Source of the DNA: Bacillota bacterium
GTDB lineage: Bacteria; Bacillota; Clostridia; Oscillospirales; Ruminococcaceae
Direction: 5' to 3'
Assembly: GCA_023396225.1 (NCBI GenBank)
Contig: JAEWWT010000022.1
Location: 1-60,105, forward strand
DNA: 60,105 nt
In this document: one piece after another, positions 7,964 to 16,870 of the stretch
Position numbering within the stretch: position 1 is the first letter of the stretch
How the letters are laid out: every line of letters begins with the position of its first letter
Notes under the pieces: generated by a model
The model's input: only the letters and a program-made list of their open reading frames with translations
What the model was told of the DNA's origin: nothing
The model's database searches: none
Translations under genes and position numbers: made by a program

Positions 7964-8689
7964 TTAGTAACTAGGATAATAATATAGATTACGTGGGAAT
8001 ATATAGCTTAATCCCTCGAGTAGTTCTGATGCTTTGGGGTCACTATTATCATAATTATACCTTTCTGAGTATCCAGATAAAAAAATAATTTCTCTTTCAC
8101 CATTATCATTATTTTTTATTCCGTAAAAACTGTAATTGCCTATTATACTATCAAGTACATAGCCAGAACTATTATCAATAGTTGTTCCATTTACTGATAA
8201 TAACTTTTTATAGTATTCAAGCAATTCTTCTTCAGAGATCTTACTTAAATCATCTTTGGACAGTATCACTGATGAATTTGGATCATCAGCAAAATAATGT
8301 ACTTCAGAGCAAGTTGCCTCTTCAAGCCTGTCATAAACATCTGGAATGTCATAAATTTCATCGGGTGCAATTTTTCTGAAATCATACAATTTCATTTCGC
8401 CTTTATTAGTTATGTAAAAGCCGAGAATATTTGTATTATCTTCAGCAATATTAGGATTATCATAATGATGTGACATAACAAAAACAATTTCGGGCATATC
8501 CTGAGCCAGAGCGTTCAATTCTTCTTCCGATAGGGTTTGACCAGTTGTTTCCGATGTAACTGCAGTTGTTATTGTAGTTTCCTCCGTTTGAACTTTTTCA
8601 ATCTGATTACATGCAGAAAATATTGTTACACATAACAAAACCGACATAATTAAAGCAACTAAACAATGAACTTTTCTTTTAAAGTACAT
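7964..8689 (-). CDS. Lipoprotein of unknown function
   Basis: The 241-residue product begins with a lipoprotein signal (basic start, hydrophobic stretch, lipobox IFSAC with Cys27), so it should be lipid-anchored on the outer face of the membrane. A Thr-rich linker (about 35-55) leads to an acidic globular part that I cannot assign. It is the first gene of a two-gene transcript with the downstream protease and could be its surface anchor, inhibitor or chaperone. That partnership is inferred only from the 24-base spacing. Confidence 0.65.
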   Translation of the reverse strand: MYFKRKVHCLVALIMSVLLCVTIFSACNQIEKVQTEETTITTAVTSETTGQTLSEEELNALAQDMPEIVFVMSHHYDNPNIAEDNTNILGFYITNKGEMKLYDFRKIAPDEIYDIPDVYDRLEEATCSEVHYFADDPNSSVILSKDDLSKISEEELLEYYKKLLSVNGTTIDNSSGYVLDSIIGNYSFYGIKNNDNGEREIIFLSGYSERYNYDNSDPKASELLEGLSYIFPRNLYYYPSY

Positions 8690-8722
8690 CTTTTTACCTC
8701 CATAACAAAAAATAATATTTAT

Positions 8723-8751
8723 ATTGTAACATATTGTAGAAATAATTTCAA
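8723..8751 (-). promoter_or_regulatory. Promoter of the lipoprotein-protease transcript
   Basis: Read on the minus strand, -35 TTGAAA (8746-8751) is followed by 17 bp and -10 TACAAT (8723-8728). The start codon of the lipoprotein is about 35 bases on, with a GGAGG site. Confidence 0.6.
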
Positions 8752-8830
8752 TATTTACCTAGAATATATTAAAAAATATTGTATAATAAATTAATCATAT
8801 ATTTTGCTGCACATTCCCCACTGGTATTAA

Positions 8831-8863
8831 AAAGGACCGACAGTTAAGCCGGTCCTTTTATAA
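8831..8863 (+). terminator. Bidirectional intrinsic terminator
   Basis: AAAGGACCG (8831-8839) pairs with CGGTCCTTT (8850-8858), with T-runs outside both arms. Nothing obvious is read rightward into it, so it may insulate the cargo from the mobC/repA side. The rest of 8700-9174 holds only the repeat copy at 8940-9026 and weak hairpins. Confidence 0.6.
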
Positions 8864-8939
8864 ATTCTTTTAAGCCTATAAATCACGCTTCGGTGCTTCT
8901 TTTTATTTTATCACTTGACAGATAACAGCATTACTAATT

Positions 8940-9026
8940 ATAATGTAAAGTTATTTAGCAGAAAAATTAGGGTACTGGGGTTTTTGTAAGATACTTTACA
9001 TTATCTATTACTATACATTATTTGTG
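8940..9026 (+). repeat. 87-bp inverted repeat, right copy
   Basis: This block mirrors 3627-3713. The pair encloses the recombinase fragment, the protease and the lipoprotein, about 5.4 kb in all, as a composite element might. Confidence 0.75.
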
Positions 9027-9173
9027 GAGGAAAATTAAATTTTAATCATAATATTATTAGATCATAAGTTATTTTATTTATATGCCTCCACAGAAGGACA
9101 GGAAATTTACTATATTCAGTCACACAGGACTTATGACTATATGACATGGATAGTCTTGGTTTTTTCTTTGTAT

Positions 9174-9584
9174 TTACCTCATGATGTTTTTCTTAACAAC
9201 ACGAATATCACTAAGACATTTTTCGTAAGCCGACTTTATTTCTTCAGCTTCACTGACATCATAGTTATCATCTGGGTCTCTAACTTCGTCAATAAAATCT
9301 TCTTTTAGGGAAATCAATTCTTCTACACACATCTCCAAAGCACAAATGATACCCTTGACAAAATTATCGTTGCATTCACTTTCGTTGATAACTGCAAACC
9401 ATGCAGCACAAGTAATTTTAATCTGTTCATCATTTAGATCCTCAAAGCACTGCTGCATACATTCCTGTGCTATGTCATACCACTCCAGATAGTCATCCTC
9501 AATTTCACAACAAGATTTTATTTCCTCAACTGCATCATTTACTCTTGCAATGGATTCAGAATTGATTGCGATGTTACCTAACAT
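9174..9584 (-). CDS. Hypothetical acidic protein
   Basis: I do not recognise this 136-residue protein. It is strongly acidic, helical and Cys-containing, with no export signal. It lies just downstream of mobC in the same direction with a good AAAGGA site, so it is probably accessory cargo of the RepA/MobC module. Confidence 0.55.
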   Translation of the reverse strand: MLGNIAINSESIARVNDAVEEIKSCCEIEDDYLEWYDIAQECMQQCFEDLNDEQIKITCAAWFAVINESECNDNFVKGIICALEMCVEELISLKEDFIDEVRDPDDNYDVSEAEEIKSAYEKCLSDIRVVKKNIMR

Positions 9585-9641
9585 AATTAATCATCCTTTC
9601 AGTTCTTGCATTATAAATATTATTATTTGTCAACATAATTT

Positions 9642-9980
9642 TTATATCAAATTATATTTGAGTACACTTAAACGATCCATAATATATTTCTCCAGATACA
9701 TAATATCAGTATTAAGTTTGTCAATGTCTGCCTTGTAAACTGAGCCAGATTTATTTACTACCGCAGCTATTTGATTAAGATTATTTCCGTATCGATTAAT
9801 TGCTAACGACAGTTTTTCTACAGCGGTAGTATCATATAACTTAATCTCTCCGAATAATGAAATCCATCTTATGTACGTTGCTGGTTTCATTCTTGTTTTA
9901 GCTGCATTTTGCAAAATGCGTTCCCATTCTTCCTTGTTGTAATAAGTGTGAAATTGCTTTTTTTGCTTTGAAGATGGCAT
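9642..9980 (-). CDS. mobC: MobC-family relaxosome accessory protein
   Basis: MobC-type proteins bind beside the transfer origin and help the relaxase reach the nick site. The 112-residue product has the basic N-terminus, a ribbon-helix-helix-like region and the family signature INRYGNNLNQIA (about 75-86). The nearest relaxase, at 12.9 kb, is of the MOBV type, which does not usually need MobC, so the natural partner may have been lost. A decayed second copy of this gene's 3' half is at 23.14 kb. An AAGGAG site precedes the ATG. Confidence 0.8.
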   Translation of the reverse strand: MPSSKQKKQFHTYYNKEEWERILQNAAKTRMKPATYIRWISLFGEIKLYDTTAVEKLSLAINRYGNNLNQIAAVVNKSGSVYKADIDKLNTDIMYLEKYIMDRLSVLKYNLI

Positions 9981-10031
9981 TTTCTTTTATCTCCTTTATT
10001 GGTTTTTTATTTTTACTTTGTTATGGGGTTT

Positions 10032-10046
10032 AAGGGACTCTCCCTT
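10032..10046. other. Perfect inverted repeat upstream of mobC, transfer-origin candidate
   Basis: AAGGGA-CTC-TCCCTT lies about 50 bases upstream of the mobC start in a 380-bp AT-rich gap (9981-10362) that otherwise holds only TTTGCA-type short repeats. Transfer origins often lie just upstream of mobC. No nick consensus is recognised, so this is only a candidate. Confidence 0.3.
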
Positions 10047-10362
10047 TGTTGCATATTATGCATATGGTAGAATATGAGAAAAAATGTACATCTTTTCAAT
10101 GCTTGCTATTAATTTTCAAACCAATTTTTATCTGTGCAAAATGGTTGACAATAAAATTAATTAAGTTGAGTTGTTATGCGTAATTCTTATTTTTTGTATG
10201 ATGGCTTTTCTGAAAAATAAATGTAATTCTAATACTTTGCACATTTCACATTAAAATAAAATGATTTGCAAAGTTCAAAGATACAAAATATTTTTCCCAG
10301 TGTAAAAATTATATTTGCACATTATGATTTATCAAGAAAGTAAAATACAAACATTAATTTCT

Positions 10363-11304
10363 CTAAATAAGATTATGTCCTGTTTGCGCAGTGAATCCTG
10401 TATATGTAGCCATGTTGCATGTGAACACTGCATTATATAAGCTTGTACATAAATACTTGTCAAGCTTTTTTACTTCACTGCTTACTTTTGATAAACAATC
10501 AATTACAAAAAGCACATGTTCATATGTCAGCTTCATATATGCTCGTTTGGCAGACTCATGGGACAATGTCTTTCCGTTTAGTGTTACATTTCGCTCACCT
10601 GTAACTACATCAACAATGATATCCTTGATTTCATTAATTAGCCCTACTATGCTCTGATTATTTTCCGTAAGAATATCATATTCTATATTGTCAGCTATTG
10701 TTTTTTCAACTTCTTCTTTATCATTCTGTCCACTCTGAATAGATTGATATGATTGATATTCAGTATTATTTATATCAGTCTTATTAATATCAGTATTATT
10801 ACATTTCGATTTTCCGAAGTCTGTACTTTCGGTTTTCAGATTTGCAGAAATCTGTTTTTCAGAAGTCAAGACATCGGATTTTCCGTTTTCTTTATTTTCG
10901 ATTTCTGAAATCTCCAAATCAGTGTTATGTACCTCACCTGATTCAACAACAAAATTTCTGACATAAATGATAGCAGGCTTTCCAAGCCCTCTGCGCTTTC
11001 TGGTGATCAAACCAATTCCGTTTATGTCGTCAAGCTCCTTGAAAAGCTTTGTAACCTTCTCACTTCCGCAGTTCATCATTTCAGCGGCTTCCTCAACGGT
11101 GAAAATAATGAAGACACGATTTTCAGCATCAAACCACTCGTTCTGCTGAGACAATGACATTCTGTCCAGCATGAGGGCATAGAGTATTTTGGCATCATTG
11201 GATATGCCTGAAAAAGCCTCTTCGGAAAACAGAAGCTTAGGAATTTTTATGAAGTTGAATTGCTCGGATTCTTTTCCATAATAGTATTTAAATGTGAGTG
11301 ACAT
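10363..11304 (-). CDS. repA: RepA_N-type replication initiator with C-terminal DUF6017-like domain
   Basis: Such proteins open plasmid or element origins. I start at the internal ATG giving MSLTFKYYYG, the family N-terminus, with a GAAAGGA site; an upstream ATG at 11346 is less likely. Residues about 15-120 form the RepA_N winged-helix region (KIPKLLFSEEAF..ISNDAKILYALMLDRM). A variable Ser/Asn-rich linker (about 150-220) leads to a conserved helical end (about 225-313) as in replication initiators of gut Firmicutes. It marks this part of the island as plasmid- or ICE-derived. A broken copy of its 5' part is at 23.3 kb. Confidence 0.85.
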   Translation of the reverse strand: MSLTFKYYYGKESEQFNFIKIPKLLFSEEAFSGISNDAKILYALMLDRMSLSQQNEWFDAENRVFIIFTVEEAAEMMNCGSEKVTKLFKELDDINGIGLITRKRRGLGKPAIIYVRNFVVESGEVHNTDLEISEIENKENGKSDVLTSEKQISANLKTESTDFGKSKCNNTDINKTDINNTEYQSYQSIQSGQNDKEEVEKTIADNIEYDILTENNQSIVGLINEIKDIIVDVVTGERNVTLNGKTLSHESAKRAYMKLTYEHVLFVIDCLSKVSSEVKKLDKYLCTSLYNAVFTCNMATYTGFTAQTGHNLI

Positions 11305-11409
11305 AATATGATTATCCTTTCTGTAAGTGATCATAAAAATGATCACAAAAGTTAGAATAAGCAGCGTTTTTGTTTGTAAAACAGAAAAAGTTACAGACGT
11401 CCTGAATAC

Positions 11410-11449
11410 AAAAAAGTCCTAAGATACGTGATTAACGCAACTTAGGACT
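11410..11449 (-). terminator. Intrinsic terminator behind the integrase
   Basis: On the minus strand AGTCCTAAG and CTTAGGACT arms (11415-11423, 11441-11449) are followed by six T. It would end integrase transcription before repA. The loop carries GATTAACGC, repeated inverted at about 11491-11499. Confidence 0.6.
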
Positions 11450-11589
11450 GAATATTATATGTCATTATAATAAATCTACTTTTCTCAAAGCGTTAATCGG
11501 AGTTTCAAAAAACGCCTATTTTACGTGCTTTCCAAAGGTTGCTCTTTCGATTTGGTCAACTTTTGGTCAACAAAAAAGCTATGTATTGA

Positions 11590-11618
11590 CCCTTTCGCTT
11601 TACGGCGGAAGGGTTTTT
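11590..11618 (+). terminator. Terminator-like hairpin at the integrase end
   Basis: CCCTTTCGC (11590-11598) pairs with GCGGAAGGG (11605-11613, one G-U), followed by TTTTT on the plus strand. No plus-strand gene runs into it. The hairpin next to the integrase stop could instead belong to the element end or attachment region. Confidence 0.45.
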
Positions 11619-11625
11619 CGCATCT

Positions 11626-12759
11626 TTATGCGAGCTTTAGTGATATGAGGTCTGCTACTTTTAATTTGGTACTTTTCAGAACTTCGGCATAAATATTCGC
11701 TGTTACTCCAATGTCGCAATGTCCTAAATGTTCAGATACTACCTTAAGGTCAACACCGCTATTGAGTAGAAGTGTAGCATTGCAATGTCTAAGCTGATGC
11801 AGAGTTAGAAAATCAAATTCTGTTCCTTTGAGAAAGCGTTTGAAAGAGGTGTTTAGCGCACTCCTATCCTTGTAATTACCAAGTGATGAAGTGAATATCA
11901 TCTCAGGATGTGCAAAATTATCAACGTATTTTATAAGCTCATCCTGATAAGCTTTCTGTTCTCTTAAAATATCGGCTAACACATCACTCATACCGATTAC
12001 TCTGATGCTACTTTCGGTTTTAGGCGTGCTCAAATAGTGCTTTCCACCTATATCGGCAAGATTATGATTAATAGAGATTGTTTTATTCTCGAAATCAATA
12101 TCTTCCCATGCTAGACCTAAACATTCACCTGAACGCATACCCGTGTAAAGCAGTACTTTAATGACAGTTTTAAAATCACCTTCCCAATCTTTTTCATCAA
12201 GAAGCTTCAAAAAGCGGCTGACTTGTTCTTCGTCCATAACAGACCTCTTCTTTTTGTTCTTGTTTTTGGGAAGAATAACATTTCTACAAGGAGTTTCACG
12301 AATAAACCCCTGCTCTACTCCTCTAGTGAAAATGCTCTGCATTACGACGTAAACCTTGCGAACAGTTGAAGGGTTTAACTTAATTGTCTGCATCATCTCT
12401 GTAAGTTTTGGCGTTGTAATCTCCTTAACTTTCATATTACCAATAATAGGCGCAATGTGATTGTCATACTGACTGTGATAGTTATAAGCAGTGCTTTCTT
12501 TCAACTCAACAGGTGCATAGTTCTTGAAATACCATTCAGCAAGTTCTGAAAAACGCATATTTTCGTTCAATGCTGAATAACCCTTACAATGCTTCTCAAA
12601 CTCAATTGCATATTCAACTGCCAGTTTTCTTGCTTTGCTCTCTGAAACATTTTTGGGCGGTGTAAAAGTAGTGGATTTCATAATTTGTTTACCATTAATA
12701 TCGTTTCCGACAAAAACTCTAATTCTGAACGTGTCACCACGTTTAGTAATATTAGCCAT
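11626..12759 (-). CDS. int: Tyrosine recombinase / integrase (Tn916-Int type)
   Basis: This 377-residue enzyme integrates and excises the mobile element by strand exchange at its attachment site. The N-terminus is a short arm-binding domain, residues about 65-160 the core-binding domain, and 170-370 the catalytic domain. All active residues are visible: Arg209 (TGMRSGE), Lys247, His321 and Arg324 (HQLRH), His347 (LGH) and Tyr357. Length is typical. The start has an AGGTATT context and the family opening MANITKRGDTFRIRV. The matching excisionase is at 16.4 kb. The element's attachment sites are not identified. Confidence 0.92.
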   Translation of the reverse strand: MANITKRGDTFRIRVFVGNDINGKQIMKSTTFTPPKNVSESKARKLAVEYAIEFEKHCKGYSALNENMRFSELAEWYFKNYAPVELKESTAYNYHSQYDNHIAPIIGNMKVKEITTPKLTEMMQTIKLNPSTVRKVYVVMQSIFTRGVEQGFIRETPCRNVILPKNKNKKKRSVMDEEQVSRFLKLLDEKDWEGDFKTVIKVLLYTGMRSGECLGLAWEDIDFENKTISINHNLADIGGKHYLSTPKTESSIRVIGMSDVLADILREQKAYQDELIKYVDNFAHPEMIFTSSLGNYKDRSALNTSFKRFLKGTEFDFLTLHQLRHCNATLLLNSGVDLKVVSEHLGHCDIGVTANIYAEVLKSTKLKVADLISLKLA

Positions 12760-12892
12760 ATATAAATACCTCCATTATTATATATGACACATTTCTACAT
12801 CTCAATTATATGCTTTAAAGCGTGATAAGTCAAGCTGAAATGTGCCACGAATCTTATCTTCTAATTTTTCATCAGTAAGGCTATCGGGTTTC

Positions 12893-12919
12893 GCTATACC
12901 CCGTGAAACATGGGGTAGC
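12893..12919. other. Inverted repeat between relaxase and integrase
   Basis: ACCCC and GGGGT arms framed by GCTA/TAGC make a strong hairpin around GTGAAACA, just behind the relaxase stop. It may be a relaxase-gene terminator without a U-run, or a transfer-origin hairpin. Confidence 0.35.
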
Positions 12920-12933
12920 AAAACGCGACCCCA

Positions 12934-14079
12934 TCATTCCAGTTCTCCTTTATTCTTCTGCCTCTCATGTGATTTTGAAAAGATAAACTGTTGAAATTTT
13001 TCATATAGCCCCATAGTTTTGAGAAACTGCTCAACCTTATCAATCATATTTTCAAGAGCAGAAATTTTCTCTTTTAGCTTTGCATTTTCAAGGCGAAGAT
13101 TAATAGAATTACTATCCTTTATTTTTCCTTTAAGCTGCTCATTTTCAAATATAAGAGCGGACTTTTCAGCTTTTAAGGTAGTAATTTCTGATTTCAGTTT
13201 CTTCTCCGTTTTCTCAGAGGCAATTTGTTTTTTAGCCAAAGAAGAAATATTATTGTAATCCTCCTGAGAAAGTGTAATCTTATCACCGATAAGTGCCTTT
13301 TTCGTAGAAATATCTTCAACAGATTTTATTTTTGATTTCTTATCCGCATACTTAGAAATATCTTTTTCAAGAGCAGAAACTTCTTTCTGTCGCTGCTGCT
13401 TTTTATAATTCAAAACTGATAGATTTTCATTTTCTGTGCCGAGCTGTTCCCACTCAATTCCACGTGAAAGCATGAGTTCAGATAGGTGCTTTTTTTCGGT
13501 ATCAATCCAGAGCTTTGAACAGGTGTTGAATTTCCCTTCGCTGATAAAACCCTGTTGTTCTAAAGCCTTTGAAAGTGAAACTCTTGTAGATAAACCTCGC
13601 TTCTGCTCCGTTGCAAACGGAACAAAATCAATGTGTAGATGCGGTGTTGCCTCATCAAGATGAATAACCGAATTAAAAACCTTGATATGAGGATTTCTGT
13701 TTTCAAAATCGACTGCAAACTGCTTTAAAATTTCAGCAGCAATCTTTGCTGTTTCTGAACCGACAGCTGTATCTTCACAGTTCCCAATCTGAAAAATGAC
13801 CTCATGAAATTCTTTCTCCTGACGGGAATGGCGAAGGTGTTCATGATAATTTTTGATAACTCTGTCACCGCGTTTTTGTTTGGAATTGTACTCTATAAGC
13901 GCCTTATCAAACAGCTCATGATAGACAGATTTTATATCATCCTGCTTTATGATAATGTTATCAGAAATACGGTGTGTGTCCACATTTTCAGTAATAATTT
14001 TGCGGTTATTGTGGTAGGTATCACCCTTGCCGATAATACCACTGATTGTCCTTTTTATTATATAGGTAGCCTCCTTCAA
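12934..14079 (-). CDS. mobV: MOBV-family relaxase (Mob/Pre)
   Basis: The relaxase nicks the transfer origin and leads the strand into the recipient. The longest frame (381 residues from a TTG) shows the MOBV catalytic histidine in YHNNR (His23) and the metal-binding motif HLDEATPHLH (140-149). A long coiled coil covers about 200-355. The TTG at 14079 lies inside the ribosome site AAGGAGG (14076-14070), so it cannot be the real start. Homologues begin M-KRTISG, and here that methionine position is ATA (14058, or 14061 at ideal spacing). The gene may therefore use an ATA start. Downstream genes and upstream inverted repeat fit a mobilizable element that borrows conjugation machinery. Confidence 0.88.
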   Translation of the reverse strand: MKEATYIIKRTISGIIGKGDTYHNNRKIITENVDTHRISDNIIIKQDDIKSVYHELFDKALIEYNSKQKRGDRVIKNYHEHLRHSRQEKEFHEVIFQIGNCEDTAVGSETAKIAAEILKQFAVDFENRNPHIKVFNSVIHLDEATPHLHIDFVPFATEQKRGLSTRVSLSKALEQQGFISEGKFNTCSKLWIDTEKKHLSELMLSRGIEWEQLGTENENLSVLNYKKQQRQKEVSALEKDISKYADKKSKIKSVEDISTKKALIGDKITLSQEDYNNISSLAKKQIASEKTEKKLKSEITTLKAEKSALIFENEQLKGKIKDSNSINLRLENAKLKEKISALENMIDKVEQFLKTMGLYEKFQQFIFSKSHERQKNKGELE

Positions 14080-14123
14080 GTTGAAAAAGTTGCTTTTGTG
14101 CAGTTACGGGTAGCTATGGTTCT

Positions 14124-14144
14124 GTTACTCTTGTCAAGAGTAAC
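14124..14144. other. Transfer-origin candidate upstream of the relaxase
   Basis: GTTACTCTTG-T-CAAGAGTAAC is a perfect 10-bp inverted repeat 45-65 bases upstream of the relaxase ribosome site, where MOBV transfer origins usually lie. A nick site is not identified. Confidence 0.5.
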
Positions 14145-14295
14145 GCAAAGATACTTTCGACATCCATTTCCGTTCCGTCCACTCATATCAAAAGTATCAT
14201 TGCGCTCTCCGAGGGGGAACGATTTCGGCTGCGCCGTGTGCTTCCACAAAATTCTTCGTGTCGCAAATAATTCGGCAATACTGCCTCTGCGTGAC

Positions 14296-14390
14296 CAATG
14301 TCACATGCGTGTGACACGTGACTAATGTGACATATGTGACAGAATAAAACTTCGTTTTGTCCTTTCTGTCCTTTTTGTCACATGTCACGT
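14296..14390. repeat. Cluster of TGTGAC/GTCACA repeats
   Basis: At least eight GTGAC or GTCAC cores lie within 95 bases, in both orientations, between the relaxase and the DUF3987 gene. The pattern looks like iterons or a multi-site operator. Being next to replication genes, it could be the element's replication origin. Confidence 0.45.
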
Positions 14391-14395
14391 TATCA

Positions 14396-15874
14396 TTACA
14401 ACAGCGGATTAACCTCGAAAACGGTACTCGGTTTCCGCCCACTGCCTGAATAAGCCTGTTCTTTTTCTCGGATAAAACCGTTCTCTTTCAACAAATCCAA
14501 AGAAAGTTCCATTTCATTAACCCCTTTGAATTTCCTGCAAAGCCTTTGCAAATCCCGACAGCTGATTTCTAAAATATTATTAGCTCTCAGCTTTTTCAGA
14601 ATATATTCCGCATCGGCTGTGACGGTATCAACGCCAATAATTCCGTAGGCATACCGTGCCTGACTTTTATAAAAATCTGCAATATCAATTGCTTGTCCCA
14701 GCGTCATTATATCGACTTCTTTTGTTTCCGGCTGAACATTTTCAGATAAACATTTTATACAGTGGAGCAGTCCACAAAACCTTAAAATCAAGCCATGATA
14801 TTTTCCGCCCCAGTCGGGACATTCTGCAAAATCTGTAAGCAGAACAGGTTCAATTGCCGTATCGTAATAATCGGCGAAAGCTTTTCTTGCATCTGTTGAA
14901 AAATACAGATAAATCTCGGGTTGATTTTTACGATTGTACTTAAAATTTAAAGCTGAGAACACAAGATTTTTGTAGGCTTCAATAAACTTGCTGTCAATCG
15001 GAACCGTCTCATATTTTCGCATTCCGACAAAAGATTTTGGAAAGCAATAGAGAAATCTTGCAATCATTCCGCTTGATAAAAAAGCCTTGTTTTCCATCAT
15101 ATCTTCAAGGATATATGGCTGACCGCAAAGGCAAACCGATAGATATGGACGTGGCAGAAAAACAGGTTCACTTCCGCATCTGTCTTTCTGAAAGCTTTCA
15201 CCACCCCAGCATTTCAGCATCAAATCCAGATTGGGAATTCCACTTGAATATCTCCCTCCGAAATTTTTGAAAACACCAGCCTCATCCGATAACATCAACA
15301 GTGTTTCATTATCCTGCAATAATTTAACAAGTGCCTCTGGTGTAACATCATCAACACATACACGGCGAAAATTAACCGATTGTATTTCATCAAGCTCCGA
15401 ACGCTTTTGGGCGATTTCTTTGGGAGAAGCTTCGCCGCTTTTCTGAAGCTTTTCAATTTCAGTTAGAATTATATATTTTTCTTCCTGAGAAGCGTAAATC
15501 TGTGCTTTATGGCTGTCGTTATACTCCTTTGAAAAAGAAATAAAGGGGGATTTTACGAATCGCATTATAGGGGATTTTCTCTCGGCAGGCTCTGCGAGAA
15601 TGAGTGAATACAACGTTATTGGTTCGCTGTGGTCAGGTTTGCCCTCCATGCGGTAAACTCCTGAAAAGCAATGGGAAAGTGCTGCAAGTAAGGCGGTGGC
15701 AGACATTGAAATATCTGTTGAGGTTGATTGTGAAATACTGATTGCCATAGCCTTTGGAATTATAGGCAGACAGTTGACTGGAAAGCTCGGCAGATTTGAT
15801 TTATTATCACGCAATGGACGGGGCAATCTCCAGCCGTTTAATGTCGGCTGGGTGCATTTTTCGTTCGACTCCAT
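14396..15874 (-). CDS. DUF3987 protein (YfjI-like, replication-associated)
   Basis: The 492-residue protein belongs to the DUF3987/YfjI group found beside CHC2 primases in mobile elements. These are thought to be helicase-like partners in element replication, but the reaction is not established. Visible family blocks include LPSFPV, LYSLILAEPAERKSP (about 90-105) and LMLSDEAGVFKNFGGRYSSG (about 193-212). The C-terminus has a winged-helix-like end. Its ATG overlaps the primase gene by 68 bases but has an AAGGAGG site at the right distance, so the overlap is real and suggests translational coupling. Confidence 0.8.
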   Translation of the reverse strand: MESNEKCTQPTLNGWRLPRPLRDNKSNLPSFPVNCLPIIPKAMAISISQSTSTDISMSATALLAALSHCFSGVYRMEGKPDHSEPITLYSLILAEPAERKSPIMRFVKSPFISFSKEYNDSHKAQIYASQEEKYIILTEIEKLQKSGEASPKEIAQKRSELDEIQSVNFRRVCVDDVTPEALVKLLQDNETLLMLSDEAGVFKNFGGRYSSGIPNLDLMLKCWGGESFQKDRCGSEPVFLPRPYLSVCLCGQPYILEDMMENKAFLSSGMIARFLYCFPKSFVGMRKYETVPIDSKFIEAYKNLVFSALNFKYNRKNQPEIYLYFSTDARKAFADYYDTAIEPVLLTDFAECPDWGGKYHGLILRFCGLLHCIKCLSENVQPETKEVDIMTLGQAIDIADFYKSQARYAYGIIGVDTVTADAEYILKKLRANNILEISCRDLQRLCRKFKGVNEMELSLDLLKENGFIREKEQAYSGSGRKPSTVFEVNPLL

Positions 15875-16397
15875 TCAGAACCTCCTTCCATTCCGCCATG
15901 AAAGCCTGTCGTTCTTCATCAGTTGCACTCAGAAAATAATCAAAAAGATATTCGTACTTATCAAGCTCTTTCAAACTTTCAATAAAAAGCGGATGAAGTT
16001 CCTCATTTGGTGTTTTCGGAGCATAAAGTGTTCTGCATTTCCTAAGAAAATTACAATAATTCGTAATAATCTGAAACACTCGCTTTTCCTGTTCACGCTT
16101 GTTTATCATCTTGATTTGTGCAAGAATCGACGGCTTGCCCGATACTGTGATACCAAAATCAGATTGCAGTTTCTGTGCTGATTCTAAGGGTGATAACCCG
16201 AAAAGTTTTGCAGTAAAGGCAATGACATCACCATGAGAACCACAGCCAAAACAATAAAAATGGTCGTGGTAAAGCTTCATTGAAGGTGTTCTGTCCTCAT
16301 GGAACAGACAGTTTATCATATCATTGCGTGCGGATAAGCCATACTTTTCCGCAACTGAAATAAGGTCAAGTTGTTTTACATCATCAAAGACACTCAA
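15807..16397 (-). CDS. CHC2 zinc-finger primase-like protein
   Basis: The 196-residue protein has the CHC2 zinc-binding domain of DnaG-type primases: Cys30, His33, Cys49, Cys52 (INCLFHEDRTPS..FYCFGCG), followed by GDVIAF. The catalytic TOPRIM domain is absent, so it is the DNA-binding half only and probably acts with the DUF3987 protein encoded behind it. Its ATG overlaps the excisionase stop (ATGA), placing it in the operon excisionase-primase-DUF3987-relaxase. Confidence 0.82.
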   Translation of the reverse strand: MSVFDDVKQLDLISVAEKYGLSARNDMINCLFHEDRTPSMKLYHDHFYCFGCGSHGDVIAFTAKLFGLSPLESAQKLQSDFGITVSGKPSILAQIKMINKREQEKRVFQIITNYCNFLRKCRTLYAPKTPNEELHPLFIESLKELDKYEYLFDYFLSATDEERQAFMAEWKEVLNGVERKMHPADIKRLEIAPSIA

Positions 16398-16591
16398 GCG
16401 GCATCACCGCCAGTTTCTTTGCCAAAAACAACTTCCATGAGTGCTTTTTCGTTAATGAGATACTTATTTCCTGCCTTGAATGCTGGGAGCTGTCCTGAAA
16501 TACACATCTGACGAATGCGATATTCCGACAGACCGTCAATGAGTTTCGCCGCTTCCTTGATTGTGAGTACCTTTGGTTTTGTGTTTTCCAT
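16394..16591 (-). CDS. xis: Excisionase-type helix-turn-helix protein
   Basis: This 65-residue winged-helix protein (LTIKEAAKLIDGLSEYRIRQMCISGQLPAFKAGNKYLI) belongs to the MerR/excisionase family. Such proteins steer the integrase toward excision and may repress their own operon. It is the first gene of the element's replication-mobilization operon. A GGAAC site lies before the ATG. Confidence 0.8.
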   Translation of the reverse strand: MENTKPKVLTIKEAAKLIDGLSEYRIRQMCISGQLPAFKAGNKYLINEKALMEVVFGKETGGDAA

Positions 16592-16802
16592 AAAAATGTT
16601 CCTTTCGTGTTTAAAATGATATGTCCTTATAGGAAATTTGAATATGTATAATCAGGTACTCACATAACTATATATTCAATTGTCAAGCTGGGTAACTTTT
16701 CGTTCTGTTACCATTCTATCAGAAACTACAGTGTTGTGCGGTATGTTTCAAATGTGGGTAATTTACTGAAAAATAAAGTTTTTCTCAAATATGAAAAGCT
16801 TA

Positions 16803-16838
16803 CTGTCCTTACATCGGGACAGCAAGCTGTGCTATAAT
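16803..16838 (+). promoter_or_regulatory. Promoter and operator of the XRE regulator
   Basis: -35 TTACAT (16809-16814), 18 bp, -10 TATAAT (16833-16838). The inverted repeat CTGTCC/GGACAG (16803-16808, 16817-16822) overlaps the -35, a likely site for the regulator itself. The divergent excisionase operon starts 210 bases to the left, so this 280-bp gap probably holds the element's main switch. Confidence 0.5.
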
Positions 16839-16870
16839 TAGATATATAACTCAAATCGGAGGCGAATTTT

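Noticed and set aside
14197..14442. Minus-strand frame between relaxase and DUF3987 genes
   Set aside because: It runs through the TGTGAC repeat cluster, has a low-complexity product and no ribosome site.
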